This document shows, one piece after another, positions 34,782-45,478 of a stretch of 64,000 nucleotides of DNA (position 1 is its first letter; the number at the start of each line of letters is the position of its first letter). The notes beneath the pieces are model-generated. The model had not been told where the DNA came from. It searched no databases and worked only from the letters and a program-made list of their open reading frames with translations. Source of the stretch: Bacteroidales bacterium (GTDB taxonomy: Bacteria > Bacteroidota > Bacteroidia > Bacteroidales > F082); NCBI GenBank assembly GCA_028704385.1, contig JAQVLA010000002.1:62001-126000 (forward strand), given 5' to 3'. Made by a program: the position numbers and the translations under genes.

Positions 34782-36005
34782 ATGAAAGCCGTTAAAGAGA
34801 TTTCCATCACGCATTTTGATTACGATCTTCCGGAGCATCGCATTGCCCGCTATCCATTGGCACAGCGCGATGCTTCGAAGCTTTTGGTGTTTAGCGAAAA
34901 CCAATTGTCACAAACGGTTTTCACCCATATTGGTGATCATCTGCCTGCCCAAGCTTTGCTCGTTCTCAACGAAACCAAAGTAGTTCAGGCACGGTTGCGA
35001 TTTCATACCAAAAATGGTGCAGCGGTCGAACTTTTTGTGCTTGAGCCGGCTGATCCCGAAGTTGATTTTCAAGTGGCTTATGCGCAAACTTCACCTGTTA
35101 GTTGGAATTGTTTGGTTGGAAATTCCAAACGTTGGAAGCAGGGCTTGCTTGTTAAGAATATAAAGATCAAAGGCATAACCATTGAATTGGAGGCAAAGCG
35201 AATAGAAAAAAAAGACGGCTTTTCTGTTATCCGGTTTTCATGGTCTGAGCCTCAATTTTCATTTGCCGAAATCCTTGATGTTGTTGGCGAAACGCCCTTA
35301 CCGCCTTATCTGAACAGAAAAGCCGAGCCGGAAGATAAAAACCGCTATCAAACTGTTTTTGCCCGCTTGGAAGGTTCAGTGGCTGCTCCCACAGCAAGTT
35401 TACATTTTACAGATCCTCTTTTGAAACTGTTACAATTGCAAGGAATTACTTTTGAGAAACTTATCCTGCATGTGGGTGCAGGAACCTTTAAACCGGTAAG
35501 TACTGAACAAATTGGTGATCACACCATGCATGACGAGCAGATTCAGGTGAGCCGCCATTTATTACAAAATCTCAAAGACAGAAATAAAAGGCCTGTGATT
35601 CCGGTGGGAACAACGGCCATGCGAACCCTCGAAAGCCTTTATTGGTTTGGTGTGATGCTTTTTGAAGAGGGCCTGGCAAAAAGCGTTTTTCACCTTGATC
35701 AGTGGTTCCCTTATCAGGATCATCGGGAACTTCCGTCTGTGGAAGATAGTATTAACAGCTTAATAGCTTATCTTGATCATCACGAGTTGGAAAGCTTCAA
35801 AGCCACAACAGCCTTGATGATTGCTCCCGGCTATGAAATAAAAATGGTGAATGGCCTGATCACCAATTTTCATCAGCCTAAAAGCACTTTGCTTTTGCTT
35901 GTTGCGGCTTTGATTGGAGATAAATGGAAACATGTTTATGATTATGCACTTGCAAACGATTTCCGCTTTCTAAGTTATGGCGATGCGTGTTTGTTTTTAC
36001 CGTAG
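34782..36005 (+). CDS. queA: S-adenosylmethionine:tRNA ribosyltransferase-isomerase
   Basis: Adds the cyclopentene precursor of queuosine to tRNA position 34 by transferring the ribosyl part of SAM to 7-aminomethyl-7-deazaguanine. 407 residues, longer than the E. coli enzyme (356) but like many Bacteroidota forms. Seen: FDYDLPEHRIARYPLAQRDASKLL at the N-terminus (DLP..IA..P...RD..LL motif), PPYLNRKAEPEDKNRYQTVFA, GSVAAPTASLHFT, and the C-terminal LITNFHQPKSTLLLLVAAL. No other queuosine gene is in the window. Confidence 0.94.
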   Translation: MKAVKEISITHFDYDLPEHRIARYPLAQRDASKLLVFSENQLSQTVFTHIGDHLPAQALLVLNETKVVQARLRFHTKNGAAVELFVLEPADPEVDFQVAYAQTSPVSWNCLVGNSKRWKQGLLVKNIKIKGITIELEAKRIEKKDGFSVIRFSWSEPQFSFAEILDVVGETPLPPYLNRKAEPEDKNRYQTVFARLEGSVAAPTASLHFTDPLLKLLQLQGITFEKLILHVGAGTFKPVSTEQIGDHTMHDEQIQVSRHLLQNLKDRNKRPVIPVGTTAMRTLESLYWFGVMLFEEGLAKSVFHLDQWFPYQDHRELPSVEDSINSLIAYLDHHELESFKATTALMIAPGYEIKMVNGLITNFHQPKSTLLLLVAALIGDKWKHVYDYALANDFRFLSYGDACLFLP

Positions 36006-36010
36006 TAAAT

Positions 36011-37066
36011 TTATTGTGTAATGCCTTCAAATTTAAACAGTTCATGTTCTACAAACGAATCGAGCGCATTACCTGCGTAAGTTTCGTTGTTCACAATCGA
36101 GAGTTTCTTTACAGGATTTCCTTCTGAAAAATCAGCTTCTTTCAGATCAACCCAAAAAGTGTTGGGCGTAAGTGCGGTTTCGAAGTAGTAAACCAGATTT
36201 TTATGATCAGAAACGCAACGCCAGCGTGTGGAAGAAATATTGGGTTGTCCGGGGGTGGTAATGCCATAAGGAGCAGATACATTTCTGATTACGCTGAAAA
36301 CACTGGCCACGGCGACTCTGTAATCATCTGTTTTTGGAATAGCATCGATATAAAAACTTGCTCTGGCAAAACGGTCAGCTGCACGATTGGTACCCGGAAG
36401 CATGGTTGTGCCACCTATCTCCTTCCAATATTCATCGAGGGCAAGCTGCTTATCGAAAATGGGCGAGTTTGTCATAACGGTATAATCAGGGCTATGATGG
36501 ATTGTCAGTTTGCCATCCACATATTCAAAAATGGCATTGTCGCCGCTTTTATCGGAAATGGACAGATGAACGGTTGTGAGGCGGCTGGTTCCGGGGATTG
36601 CAGCTGTTACTACCGCAAATTCTTCTTTTTGGAGTTCATTCACAGCTTCCTCAACAGTGGCAAACTGATCCAGTACATATTGTGCCCATAATGCGATCGA
36701 CATGCCCGGTTTTTTGCCATCCCATTTTTCAAATTCCGACTCTACCAGCCAAAGTATGTTAGTAACCAGTCCGGCTTCATTCATGCCATCAGAAGTAGCC
36801 ACATCAAAGCCAGAAGCGATGATGCTGCCGTATTTGGATTTCCATTGGAAAGAGTTTTCACCGACTTCACCATTTCTCTCCATACCGCGTGGTAAAAGCC
36901 AGAGGTTGGTACCAATTTCAGTGCTCCAGTCCATTGAACGGGCAGTTAGGATAAGGCCGTTTTGACCTTTATAAACAATTCTGGAACAGGCATTTGCTGT
37001 TTGGGTGCTTACATTTAGACTAATAATAAAAATGAAAGTTGAGAAAAAGTAGATTACTTTTTTCAT
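36011..37066 (-). CDS. exported linear amide C-N hydrolase (choloylglycine hydrolase/penicillin V acylase family)
   Basis: 351 residues. A signal peptide ends at ANA with Cys27 next; in this Ntn-hydrolase family the exposed N-terminal cysteine is the nucleophile, so cleavage would also create the active site. CSRIVYKGQNG, TARSMDW and the later MTNSPIFDKQL block fit the family. Substrates of relatives are bile-salt conjugates, penicillin V and acyl-homoserine lactones; in a non-gut organism an acyl-amide signal or lipid is as likely. 16 bases downstream of marC on the same strand. Confidence 0.85.
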   Translation of the reverse strand: MKKVIYFFSTFIFIISLNVSTQTANACSRIVYKGQNGLILTARSMDWSTEIGTNLWLLPRGMERNGEVGENSFQWKSKYGSIIASGFDVATSDGMNEAGLVTNILWLVESEFEKWDGKKPGMSIALWAQYVLDQFATVEEAVNELQKEEFAVVTAAIPGTSRLTTVHLSISDKSGDNAIFEYVDGKLTIHHSPDYTVMTNSPIFDKQLALDEYWKEIGGTTMLPGTNRAADRFARASFYIDAIPKTDDYRVAVASVFSVIRNVSAPYGITTPGQPNISSTRWRCVSDHKNLVYYFETALTPNTFWVDLKEADFSEGNPVKKLSIVNNETYAGNALDSFVEHELFKFEGITQ

Positions 37067-37082
37067 GAGTTAAAAGTTTAGA

Positions 37083-37688
37083 TTAAAAAAAATATTGGGT
37101 TATTCCGGTGAGAACACTTTTTACAGCCATCGAAGCAATTAGCAGCCCCATTACACGACTGATTATGCTGGCTCCGCCGTGGCCAATTATTTTGGCAATG
37201 TAATGCGAGCCCAGCAATAAAAGAAGCACAATAAGCAGAACAAAAAGCAGGATCAGTGAAGTGATAAATTGATCCATAAAGCCATGAATTGTATTATCTG
37301 TCAGCAAAACAGCTGCCATCATAGCACCCGGACTTGCAATGGAAGGAATAGCAAGAGGAAAAACAGAAGGGTCGTCATTTTTTCTGATGGATTTGATTTC
37401 GTCTTCAGGTTTGCTCTCACCAAAAATCATCGTGAGCGCAAAGATAAACAACACAATACCCCCGGCGATTTGAAAGGCAGACAAGGGAATATCCATCATA
37501 TCAAGGATTAACTCTCCGGCCAGCACAAAAAACACTAAGATAAGTGCTGAAATACCAACAGCTTTGAGTGCGATCCTTTTTTTTTCGGCTTGCTTGTAAT
37601 GGATGGTGCTGGCCATATAAACCGGTATGGTTCCAATGGGGTCGATTACGGCAAAAAGTAGAATGAATTGTGTTAGCAGGTCGTTCAT
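37083..37688 (-). CDS. MarC family integral membrane protein
   Basis: About 201 residues with six hydrophobic segments; the N-terminal LTQFILLFAVIDPIGTIPVYM and SPGAMMAAVLL blocks are the MarC/UPF0056 signature. Function unknown; MarC is not itself a drug-resistance determinant. The ATG at 37688 (MNDLLTQF) is chosen because a -7 box lies between it and the start of the longest frame. First gene of a two-gene unit with the Ntn hydrolase. Confidence 0.88.
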   Translation of the reverse strand: MNDLLTQFILLFAVIDPIGTIPVYMASTIHYKQAEKKRIALKAVGISALILVFFVLAGELILDMMDIPLSAFQIAGGIVLFIFALTMIFGESKPEDEIKSIRKNDDPSVFPLAIPSIASPGAMMAAVLLTDNTIHGFMDQFITSLILLFVLLIVLLLLLGSHYIAKIIGHGGASIISRVMGLLIASMAVKSVLTGITQYFF

Positions 37689-37706
37689 TGAAAATAATGT
37701 TGGCAG

Positions 37707-37714
37707 CAAAAATA
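37707..37714 (-). promoter_or_regulatory. -7 promoter box of the marC operon
   Basis: TATTTTTG on the minus strand, a perfect TAnnTTTG, 18 bases before the marC ATG at 37688. Confidence 0.5.
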
Positions 37715-37885
37715 CCAAAATTCTATGAGGATAAAAGGACATAGCTATGTACAGGCTTAGGTATGTGAGGGATTGGGGTTAGAAGTGATAATACCACGAT
37801 CATTTCAGAAATTGGACAAAGACAATTGAAAAGAAATAATAATTGACATAATTTTTGCATCTCAGTAGGGTTTGAATAATTTCAC

Positions 37886-37893
37886 TAATTTTG
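37886..37893 (+). promoter_or_regulatory. -7 promoter box of the M48 peptidase gene
   Basis: TAATTTTG, a perfect TAnnTTTG, 24 bases before the ATG at 37918. The longest frame starts at the TTG that forms the end of this box. Confidence 0.5.
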
Positions 37894-37917
37894 ATTTTAC
37901 AAACAAACATACACGTT

Positions 37918-38724
37918 ATGAAAAAATCAACCCAATTTTTCTGGTTTTTCCTGCTTACAGCCTTTTTCCTCTCTTCCTGCTCCAACGTGCCTGTCACCGG
38001 TCGTAAACAGCTTAATCTGATACCAGCTTCACAGATGATGAGTATGAGCTATCAGCAGTATGACGATTTTTTGAGGAGTAACCAACTTTCGACTAATGCA
38101 CAGCAAACGCAGTTGGTTAAAACGGTTGGTAATAAGATCAAAACCGCCGTTGAAACTTATTTTCAGCAGCAGGGCATGTCGTCGCAACTGGAAGGTTACA
38201 AATGGGATTTCAACCTGGTTGAAAGCCCCGAAGCCAATGCCTGGTGCATGCCGGGTGGGAAAGTGGTATTTTATACCGGCATTTTGCCCATTACAAAGGA
38301 TGAAACCGGATTGGCAGTAGTGATGGGGCATGAGATTGCACATGCCATCGCCGAGCATGGCAATGAGCGAATGAGTCAGGCTTTGCTCACCGAGATGGGG
38401 GGTGTGGCCCTGGCTGTTGCCTTGCAGGAAAAGCCTGAGCAAACCCAGCAACTCTGGATGACAGCGTATGGTATTGGCAGTCAGGTGGGTGTGATGTTGC
38501 CTTTTAGTCGCCTGCACGAAAGTGAAGCCGATCGCCTGGGTCTGATTTTTATGGCCATGGCCGGATACGATCCCAATAAAGCCGTAGATTTTTGGCAGCG
38601 TATGGCAGATATGAAAGGTGGGCAAGCTCCGCCAGAGTTTCTGAGCACCCATCCCTCTGATGACACACGCATCCGACAAATTCGTGAAAGACTACCCGAA
38701 GCGATGAAGTATTACAAACGCTGA
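37918..38724 (+). CDS. M48 family zinc metallopeptidase, lipoprotein
   Basis: 268 residues. Lipobox LSSC with Cys21, followed by SNVPVTGRKQLNLI, the N-terminal pattern of LoiP/BepA-like envelope M48 peptidases. Zinc site HEIAH (His138, Glu139, His142) with Glu201 in HESEADRLG as third ligand, and the C-terminal FLSTHPSDDTRIRQI block. It probably degrades misfolded outer-membrane or periplasmic proteins. The ATG at 37918 is used. Ten bases separate it from a second, unrelated zinc-peptidase-like gene. Confidence 0.92.
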   Translation: MKKSTQFFWFFLLTAFFLSSCSNVPVTGRKQLNLIPASQMMSMSYQQYDDFLRSNQLSTNAQQTQLVKTVGNKIKTAVETYFQQQGMSSQLEGYKWDFNLVESPEANAWCMPGGKVVFYTGILPITKDETGLAVVMGHEIAHAIAEHGNERMSQALLTEMGGVALAVALQEKPEQTQQLWMTAYGIGSQVGVMLPFSRLHESEADRLGLIFMAMAGYDPNKAVDFWQRMADMKGGQAPPEFLSTHPSDDTRIRQIRERLPEAMKYYKR

Positions 38725-38734
38725 TAACATTTGA

Positions 38735-39550
38735 ATGAATAGGGTTTGGACAAAAACCTGGCTGATTCTCTGGATGGGTTTGCAATTGGCAACTATCGGG
38801 GCGGCACAGCCAAAGGATCGCTGGCATGCAGGAAGTGCTAAAGATCTGAAGGGTGAAGTACTGACCCTGTATGTGTTTCTTGAAACAGATGCTGCACCCT
38901 GGTCTTCCGAAGACAAAAAAACCAAACTTGCCGAACTCGGCACTGCGCAACAATGGCTGGTAAGGCAGGCATCCAAATGGGACGTTTTATTGGAGTTTGC
39001 TAGGAGGCCACTGGGGAATAACGAATCCATTCAATTAGAGCATATTCCAACAGGTACCGGAAGTGGTAAAGAACGCGTTGATTGGGCAAAAGAGATTTTA
39101 AAAAAATCGGGTTACAGAAATGCCCGGCAGGCATATAGAAAACTATCCAGAAAAACAGGCTTTGATAATTTGCAACTGTTGTTTTTTGCCAATACTGGTG
39201 GTATTTCTTATGCCATGCGTTATGCCAAAAACATTAACAAGCGTAAGTATTTTATGGAGGCTGTTTTGATATATCAGCGATATGATAATGATGCACATAT
39301 GCCGGTAGAAGCAATTATTGCTCACGAAATACTTCATCTTTATGGAGCCTGGGATTTATACACCACCTATGCTCAAACGACTGACCGGCATCAAAAAGCG
39401 CAGGAGCTTTTTCCGGATGATATTATGCTGCGGGTAGGGTATGACCTTAACCACCTTAAAGTGGATGATTTAACGGCCTGGTTAGTTGGTTGGAACAAAA
39501 CAGAGCAACCTATTTTTGAGTGGTTCAGGCCGGCTGATTTTAGCCGCTAA
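38735..39550 (+). CDS. secreted protein with HExxHxxGxxD zinc-binding motif, unknown family
   Basis: 271 residues. Signal peptide to about GAAQ (residue 25). I do not recognise the family, but residues 197-207 read HEILHLYGAWD: HExxH plus a Gly and a third ligand position, the metzincin layout with Asp in place of the usual third His, as in snapalysin-type enzymes. The motif follows a hydrophobic run (VEAIIA) as expected for an active-site helix. A secreted zinc protease is the best inference. It is 10 bases downstream of the M48 lipoprotein peptidase and shares its terminator, so both are made together. Confidence 0.78.
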   Translation: MNRVWTKTWLILWMGLQLATIGAAQPKDRWHAGSAKDLKGEVLTLYVFLETDAAPWSSEDKKTKLAELGTAQQWLVRQASKWDVLLEFARRPLGNNESIQLEHIPTGTGSGKERVDWAKEILKKSGYRNARQAYRKLSRKTGFDNLQLLFFANTGGISYAMRYAKNINKRKYFMEAVLIYQRYDNDAHMPVEAIIAHEILHLYGAWDLYTTYAQTTDRHQKAQELFPDDIMLRVGYDLNHLKVDDLTAWLVGWNKTEQPIFEWFRPADFSR

Positions 39551-39576
39551 GGTAATGTGATATGCAAAATTTAGAG

Positions 39577-39609
39577 AAAAAGCTGCCCTGAAATCAAGGC
39601 AGCTTTTTT
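39577..39609 (+). terminator. bidirectional intrinsic terminator
   Basis: Stem AAAAAGCTGCC/GGCAGCTTTTT with a 10-base loop and T tract on both strands. It serves the peptidase pair from the left and gdhA from the right. Confidence 0.85.
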
Positions 39610-39649
39610 ACCTGCAATGATGAAAGGCTTATGAAAAAACAGGTCGGAA

Positions 39650-41014
<1,365 letters not shown>

Positions 41015-41149
41015 TTATGGTTTGCCTTATTTTACCCTCAAACTTAAGTGCATTATCAGTTGGTTTTGTAATGGGGGAGGAAGGATTGGTTGAATTGCGG
41101 ACGAATTTCAGTGATTCACGCAAAGAATTAGAATTTTTAGGCACGAAAC

Positions 41150-41809
41150 CTATAAATCAACCAGGTTATTGCGGATGGCAAACTTCACCATATCGACCAT
41201 TGTTTTAAGGTTGAGCTTTTGCATGATATTGTTTTTGTGGGATTCAACCGTACGCACACTGATAAAAAGTTTGTCGGCAATTTCTTTGTTGGTGTGGCTG
41301 TCGGCAAACAGTTTTAAAACTTCCAGTTCTCTGGTCGAGAGTTTTTGCTCTCGTTCGCGTTTGCGTTCGAGTTTGTTTTCGGCTTCTTCCAGATAGTTTT
41401 TCAAAATAAGATTGGTAATTGTTTTAGCATAAAAATCATAACCATTTCTAAGCGTAAAGATGGCTTCAACCATTTCATTGCGGTCTGTATCGCTTGTCAA
41501 ATGCCCCTTAGCTCCGGCGCGGATCATTTTCAGGATGAAGTTTTCCATTTTGTACATGCTCATCACCAGCACCTGAACCCGTGGATGTTTGCCACACAAA
41601 TGCTTTAACAGGCTGACATCTTCAGGGTCTGGTGCATACAAAACCGTCATCACGATATGCACAGGATCGTGATAAAGCAAAGGAATCAGATCGGGAATGT
41701 TGTTGGTGCTGTGTATGATCTCAATTTCTGGTGTGTCGGCGAGCAGGCAACGGATTCCGTCGCGCATAATGGGATGTGCATCTACCAGTGCCAGTCGTAT
41801 TTTCCCCAT
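41150..41809 (-). CDS. LuxR/NarL-type regulator with degenerate receiver domain
   Basis: 219 residues: a receiver-like domain (1-120) and a LuxR HTH (LSTRELEVLKLFADSHTNKEIA ... VRTVESHKNNIMQKL, about 150-215) joined by a charged linker. The receiver has lost its chemistry: the phospho-acceptor position reads Thr55 (HIVMTVL in place of DVVLLD), the first acidic pair is VDAH with only Asp10, and the conserved Lys is replaced (GHLTSD). It therefore probably works without phosphorylation, by another signal or constitutively. No histidine kinase is adjacent. Divergent from the receiver/ATP-grasp protein, with 197 bases between. Confidence 0.88.
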   Translation of the reverse strand: MGKIRLALVDAHPIMRDGIRCLLADTPEIEIIHSTNNIPDLIPLLYHDPVHIVMTVLYAPDPEDVSLLKHLCGKHPRVQVLVMSMYKMENFILKMIRAGAKGHLTSDTDRNEMVEAIFTLRNGYDFYAKTITNLILKNYLEEAENKLERKREREQKLSTRELEVLKLFADSHTNKEIADKLFISVRTVESHKNNIMQKLNLKTMVDMVKFAIRNNLVDL

Positions 41810-41974
41810 TGAAAGCCTGCATCAATTGTGCTTGCGAATATAAAAAATTCAGTTTAGCACAAACAGCATTTTTCGGAAAAAATACATAAAGAATGTTACC
41901 TGAATCACTTGCGTGAATCACTGAATTTTGCCAGATAACTGCGCTGTCTGCTTCCGGGAAGGCATTTTTTCGTG

Positions 41975-41982
41975 TACATTTG
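41975..41982 (+). promoter_or_regulatory. -7 promoter box of the receiver/ATP-grasp gene
   Basis: TACATTTG, a perfect TAnnTTTG, 24 bases before the ATG at 42007. The longest frame begins at the TTG ending this box. Confidence 0.5.
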
Positions 41983-42006
41983 TTCTGGCACCCAAAACCA
42001 CTTTGT

Positions 42007-45000
42007 ATGTCAGTACCTGATGATCTTGGCGGACGTTATGAACAACTTAGGGCCGAAAATCTGGAGCGCCTGAAAGAACTGTCTACCCTGAACCGTACTA
42101 CCCAGATTTTGAGAGAGAATAAACCGCCTGAAGAAACCCTGAAGCACCTCAGCATGATCTTGCCCGATGGGTGGCAATATCCGGCATTTACCGGAGCCAG
42201 AATCATGTATGACAATCAGATTTACCTTTCACCAAATTTTACCTTGTCGGAATGGAGACAGATGCAGGAGTTTGAAACCATTGATGGTAAAAAAGGTTAC
42301 TTGGAAATAAGTTATTCCAAGGCTTTTCCGCTTTGTGATGAAGGCCCTTTCCTGGAAGAGGAACGTGATCTGTTGCTAAACCTGGCTAATTTGATCAGTG
42401 GTTACCTCAACAGCCTGAAAGGGAAACAGGTGATTGAACCGGTTGCTCCGCAAGCTGCTGATGCTGAAAAGGAAAAGGGCAAACCTGCCTATAGTCACCA
42501 GCTTTTGCAGCAGTTTTTAAACAAAAACAATTCCGACCGGGATATTTATCATGACCTGATGACCTTTAAAGTGAAGGAAATCCTGCTGATTTCCAATTTG
42601 TATGATGCCTATTTCATCGAACGTGAAGGGCGATTTTCGGAGCATGTGTTGGGACATTATCATCAGCTTAATCTTACTTCTGTGCCACGTATCACGGGAG
42701 TTACAACTTCCACAGAAGCCTTTGATGCCTTGCGTTCGCGCCATTTCGATCTGATCATCTTTATGGTGAGTGTTGATAAAAAAACGCCTGTGGCGTTGAG
42801 CCGGCGAATCAAAAAGGAGTTTCCTTATATCCCTGTTTTTTTTCTGCTCAACAGCAATGCAGAGATTGCACACTTCAATCAGGAAGTAAAAAATGCCCCT
42901 TCTATTGATCGTATCTTCAGTTGGAATGGTGATTCCAATGTGTTTTTTTCGATGATTAAAATGGTGGAAGACCGCATCAATGTGGAGAATGATACCCAGG
43001 TGGGTATGGTAAGGGTTATTTTGTTGGTTGAGGATTCGCCAAAGTATTACTCCCGGTATCTTCCCATTCTTTACAAAATTGTAATGGAGCAAACACGCCG
43101 CATTATCGATGATGTGAGCACGGATGAGCTGTATAAGGTGCTGCGGATGCGTGCCAGGCCCAAGATACTGCTGGCCAGTAATTATGAAGAGGCAACGCGC
43201 ATTTTAACTCAGTTTAAAGAGTTTATGCTCTGCCTGATCACAGATATGAAATTCGAAAGAAACGGAATTCATGATGAGAATGCAGGAATTGAACTGGTTG
43301 GGTTTGCCAAAGACAAAATCCCCGACCTGCCCACTATCATACAATCTTCTGATCCCGAGAATGCAAAGATAGCTTTCAGATATAAATCGACCTTTATTGA
43401 CAAAAACAGTGAAACGCTTTCGCTGGATTTTCAGAGTTTTATAACACACTATCTTGGTTTTGGTAATTTCATATATCGCAACAGATTTGGTAAGCAAATA
43501 GCGCAGGCCCGCACGCTCAAAGAATTTGAATTGCAGCTGAAAACTATCCCGGCAGAGTCGTTGGTTTATCATGCCCAACGCAATCATTTTTCGCTTTGGC
43601 TGATGGCTCGTGGTGAGATTCGTGTGGCCAAAATTATCAACCCCAAAAAGGTTTCGGACTATGCTGATGCAGAAGCACTGAGAAATGAATTGATAACAAT
43701 GATCCAGCAATTCAGAAATGAGCAAAATGTTGGAAAAATTATCCCATTTGAAGAACATGCCCTGCTTGACGAAAAAAATATCGTGAGCCTTTCTGAGGGT
43801 TCGCTGGGCGGAAAGGGCAGGGGGTTGGCTTTTATCAACACCCTGATACATAACTATGACTTCAGTCAGCATATTCCGGATATTAATATTCGCACACCAA
43901 AAACATCTGTAATTGGCACAGAGGAGTTTCAATTGTTTCTGGAGCGTAACAACCTGCATGAGTTTGCTTTACACGAGAATAACTTTAATAAAATTAAGCG
44001 GGCTTTTGTTGCCGGCAAGTTGGCACCTACCCTTATCAAACGCCTGACTGTATTACTCGAAAAGATTGAAAAGCCATTGGCTATTCGATCGTCAGGGCTG
44101 TTTGAGGATAGTTTGGCCCAGCCTTTTGCAGGGATCTTTGAAACTTATGTGCTACCCAATAATCACCCGGATAAATGGGTGAGGCTTGAACAACTCACAA
44201 CAGCAATTAAACTGGTTTATGCGTCTGTGTATTCTGATATGGCGCGTGGATATGTTAATGCCATTCACTATAAAATTGAAGAAGAAAAAATGGCTGTGGT
44301 CATACAGGAACTTGTTGGCAGGCAATATGATGATTTTTACTATCCGCATTTAAGTGGTGTGGCGCAATCATACAACTACTATCCTTTTGCGCATATGAAG
44401 CCTGAAGAGGGCTTTGCAGTGGCGGCTCTCGGACTTGGAAAATACGTTGTTGAAGGAAACAAAGCGTATCGTTTTTCTCCGAAATATCCAGGACTGGAAA
44501 TCAATTCTCCTAAAAACCAATTCAAAAATTCGCAAGTCAGTTTTTTGGCAGTTGACCTGAAGAATACTAAACCCGACCTCTTACAGGGCGATATGGCCGG
44601 TCTTACAATGCTGGATATTTTTGAGGCTGAAGCGCATGGTACCCTGCGTCATTGCGCCTCAGTTTATAATTCTGATAACAACACCATTTACCCTGGTATT
44701 AGTAAGCCCGGTCCACGGATTATCAATTTTGCCAATATTCTAAAGTACAATTACACACCGCTTGCAAAAACACTGGAAGTAGTGCTGGATGTGGTAAAGG
44801 AAGCTTTGGGAACAGCAGTCGAGATTGAATTTGCGCTCGATCTGAATCGCAACAGTGAAGGCAGATGCTCCTTTTATCTACTGCAAATTAAACCATTGTT
44901 AGGTAGTGCAAATGATTATGTAGTGGATATGGAAAGCATTGATAAAGAGTCAATTGTGCTATTTTCTGAAAAAGGAATGGGTAATGGGTTGATTCGAAAC

Positions 45001-45468
45001 CTGAGCGATGTAATCTACCTTAACAGGGAATCTTTTGATAAACGTTTTACAGAGGAAATGGCGGTGGAAATTACCCGGCTTAACGAAATAATGATTGCTG
45101 CAAAGCGACAATATATACTCATCGGGCCGGGACGCTGGGGCACTCGCGACAAATGGATTGGCATTCCGGTAAACTGGCCGCAGATAAGCCAGGCCAAAGT
45201 GATTGTAGAAACCAGTTTTGAGGATTTTCCGCTGGATGCTTCTTCAGGATCGCATTTTTTTCATAATGTCACTTCGATGAATGTGGGTTATTTTACTGTG
45301 CAACCGGAGTTATCCGGTAGTTTTATCAATTGGGAGATACTGGACAGACAATCCCTTATTTCGGAGACAAAATTTTTCCGTCATGTGAGGTTCGGCCAGG
45401 CTCTTGAGGTGCGTATGGATGGTAAGAAAGGGATATCGGTGATCAGCATGGTGCAGAATTCGAACTGA
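42007..45468 (+). CDS. receiver-domain / PEP-pyruvate-binding (PPDK N-terminal) ATP-grasp fusion protein
   Basis: 1153 residues, cytoplasmic. Residues 1-140 look like a small GAF-like or coiled-coil-led sensory region; about 190-300 a first receiver-like fold without a phospho-acceptor Asp (DLIIFMVSV); about 336-470 a second receiver with intact LVEDSP (Glu342, Asp343), acceptor Asp413 in ITDM, and Lys466. From about 590 a PEP-synthase/PPDK-type ATP-binding region has GGKGRG (Lys603) and IRSSGLFEDSLAQPFAG (Arg694). No TSGGMTCHA phosphohistidine swivel or PEP-binding barrel follows, so it cannot be a normal PEP synthase. Likely a signal-controlled ATP-dependent phosphotransfer protein (inference). 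The ATG at 42007 is used. Confidence 0.85.
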   Translation: MSVPDDLGGRYEQLRAENLERLKELSTLNRTTQILRENKPPEETLKHLSMILPDGWQYPAFTGARIMYDNQIYLSPNFTLSEWRQMQEFETIDGKKGYLEISYSKAFPLCDEGPFLEEERDLLLNLANLISGYLNSLKGKQVIEPVAPQAADAEKEKGKPAYSHQLLQQFLNKNNSDRDIYHDLMTFKVKEILLISNLYDAYFIEREGRFSEHVLGHYHQLNLTSVPRITGVTTSTEAFDALRSRHFDLIIFMVSVDKKTPVALSRRIKKEFPYIPVFFLLNSNAEIAHFNQEVKNAPSIDRIFSWNGDSNVFFSMIKMVEDRINVENDTQVGMVRVILLVEDSPKYYSRYLPILYKIVMEQTRRIIDDVSTDELYKVLRMRARPKILLASNYEEATRILTQFKEFMLCLITDMKFERNGIHDENAGIELVGFAKDKIPDLPTIIQSSDPENAKIAFRYKSTFIDKNSETLSLDFQSFITHYLGFGNFIYRNRFGKQIAQARTLKEFELQLKTIPAESLVYHAQRNHFSLWLMARGEIRVAKIINPKKVSDYADAEALRNELITMIQQFRNEQNVGKIIPFEEHALLDEKNIVSLSEGSLGGKGRGLAFINTLIHNYDFSQHIPDINIRTPKTSVIGTEEFQLFLERNNLHEFALHENNFNKIKRAFVAGKLAPTLIKRLTVLLEKIEKPLAIRSSGLFEDSLAQPFAGIFETYVLPNNHPDKWVRLEQLTTAIKLVYASVYSDMARGYVNAIHYKIEEEKMAVVIQELVGRQYDDFYYPHLSGVAQSYNYYPFAHMKPEEGFAVAALGLGKYVVEGNKAYRFSPKYPGLEINSPKNQFKNSQVSFLAVDLKNTKPDLLQGDMAGLTMLDIFEAEAHGTLRHCASVYNSDNNTIYPGISKPGPRIINFANILKYNYTPLAKTLEVVLDVVKEALGTAVEIEFALDLNRNSEGRCSFYLLQIKPLLGSANDYVVDMESIDKESIVLFSEKGMGNGLIRNLSDVIYLNRESFDKRFTEEMAVEITRLNEIMIAAKRQYILIGPGRWGTRDKWIGIPVNWPQISQAKVIVETSFEDFPLDASSGSHFFHNVTSMNVGYFTVQPELSGSFINWEILDRQSLISETKFFRHVRFGQALEVRMDGKKGISVISMVQNSN

Positions 45469-45478
45469 AATAATTTGA

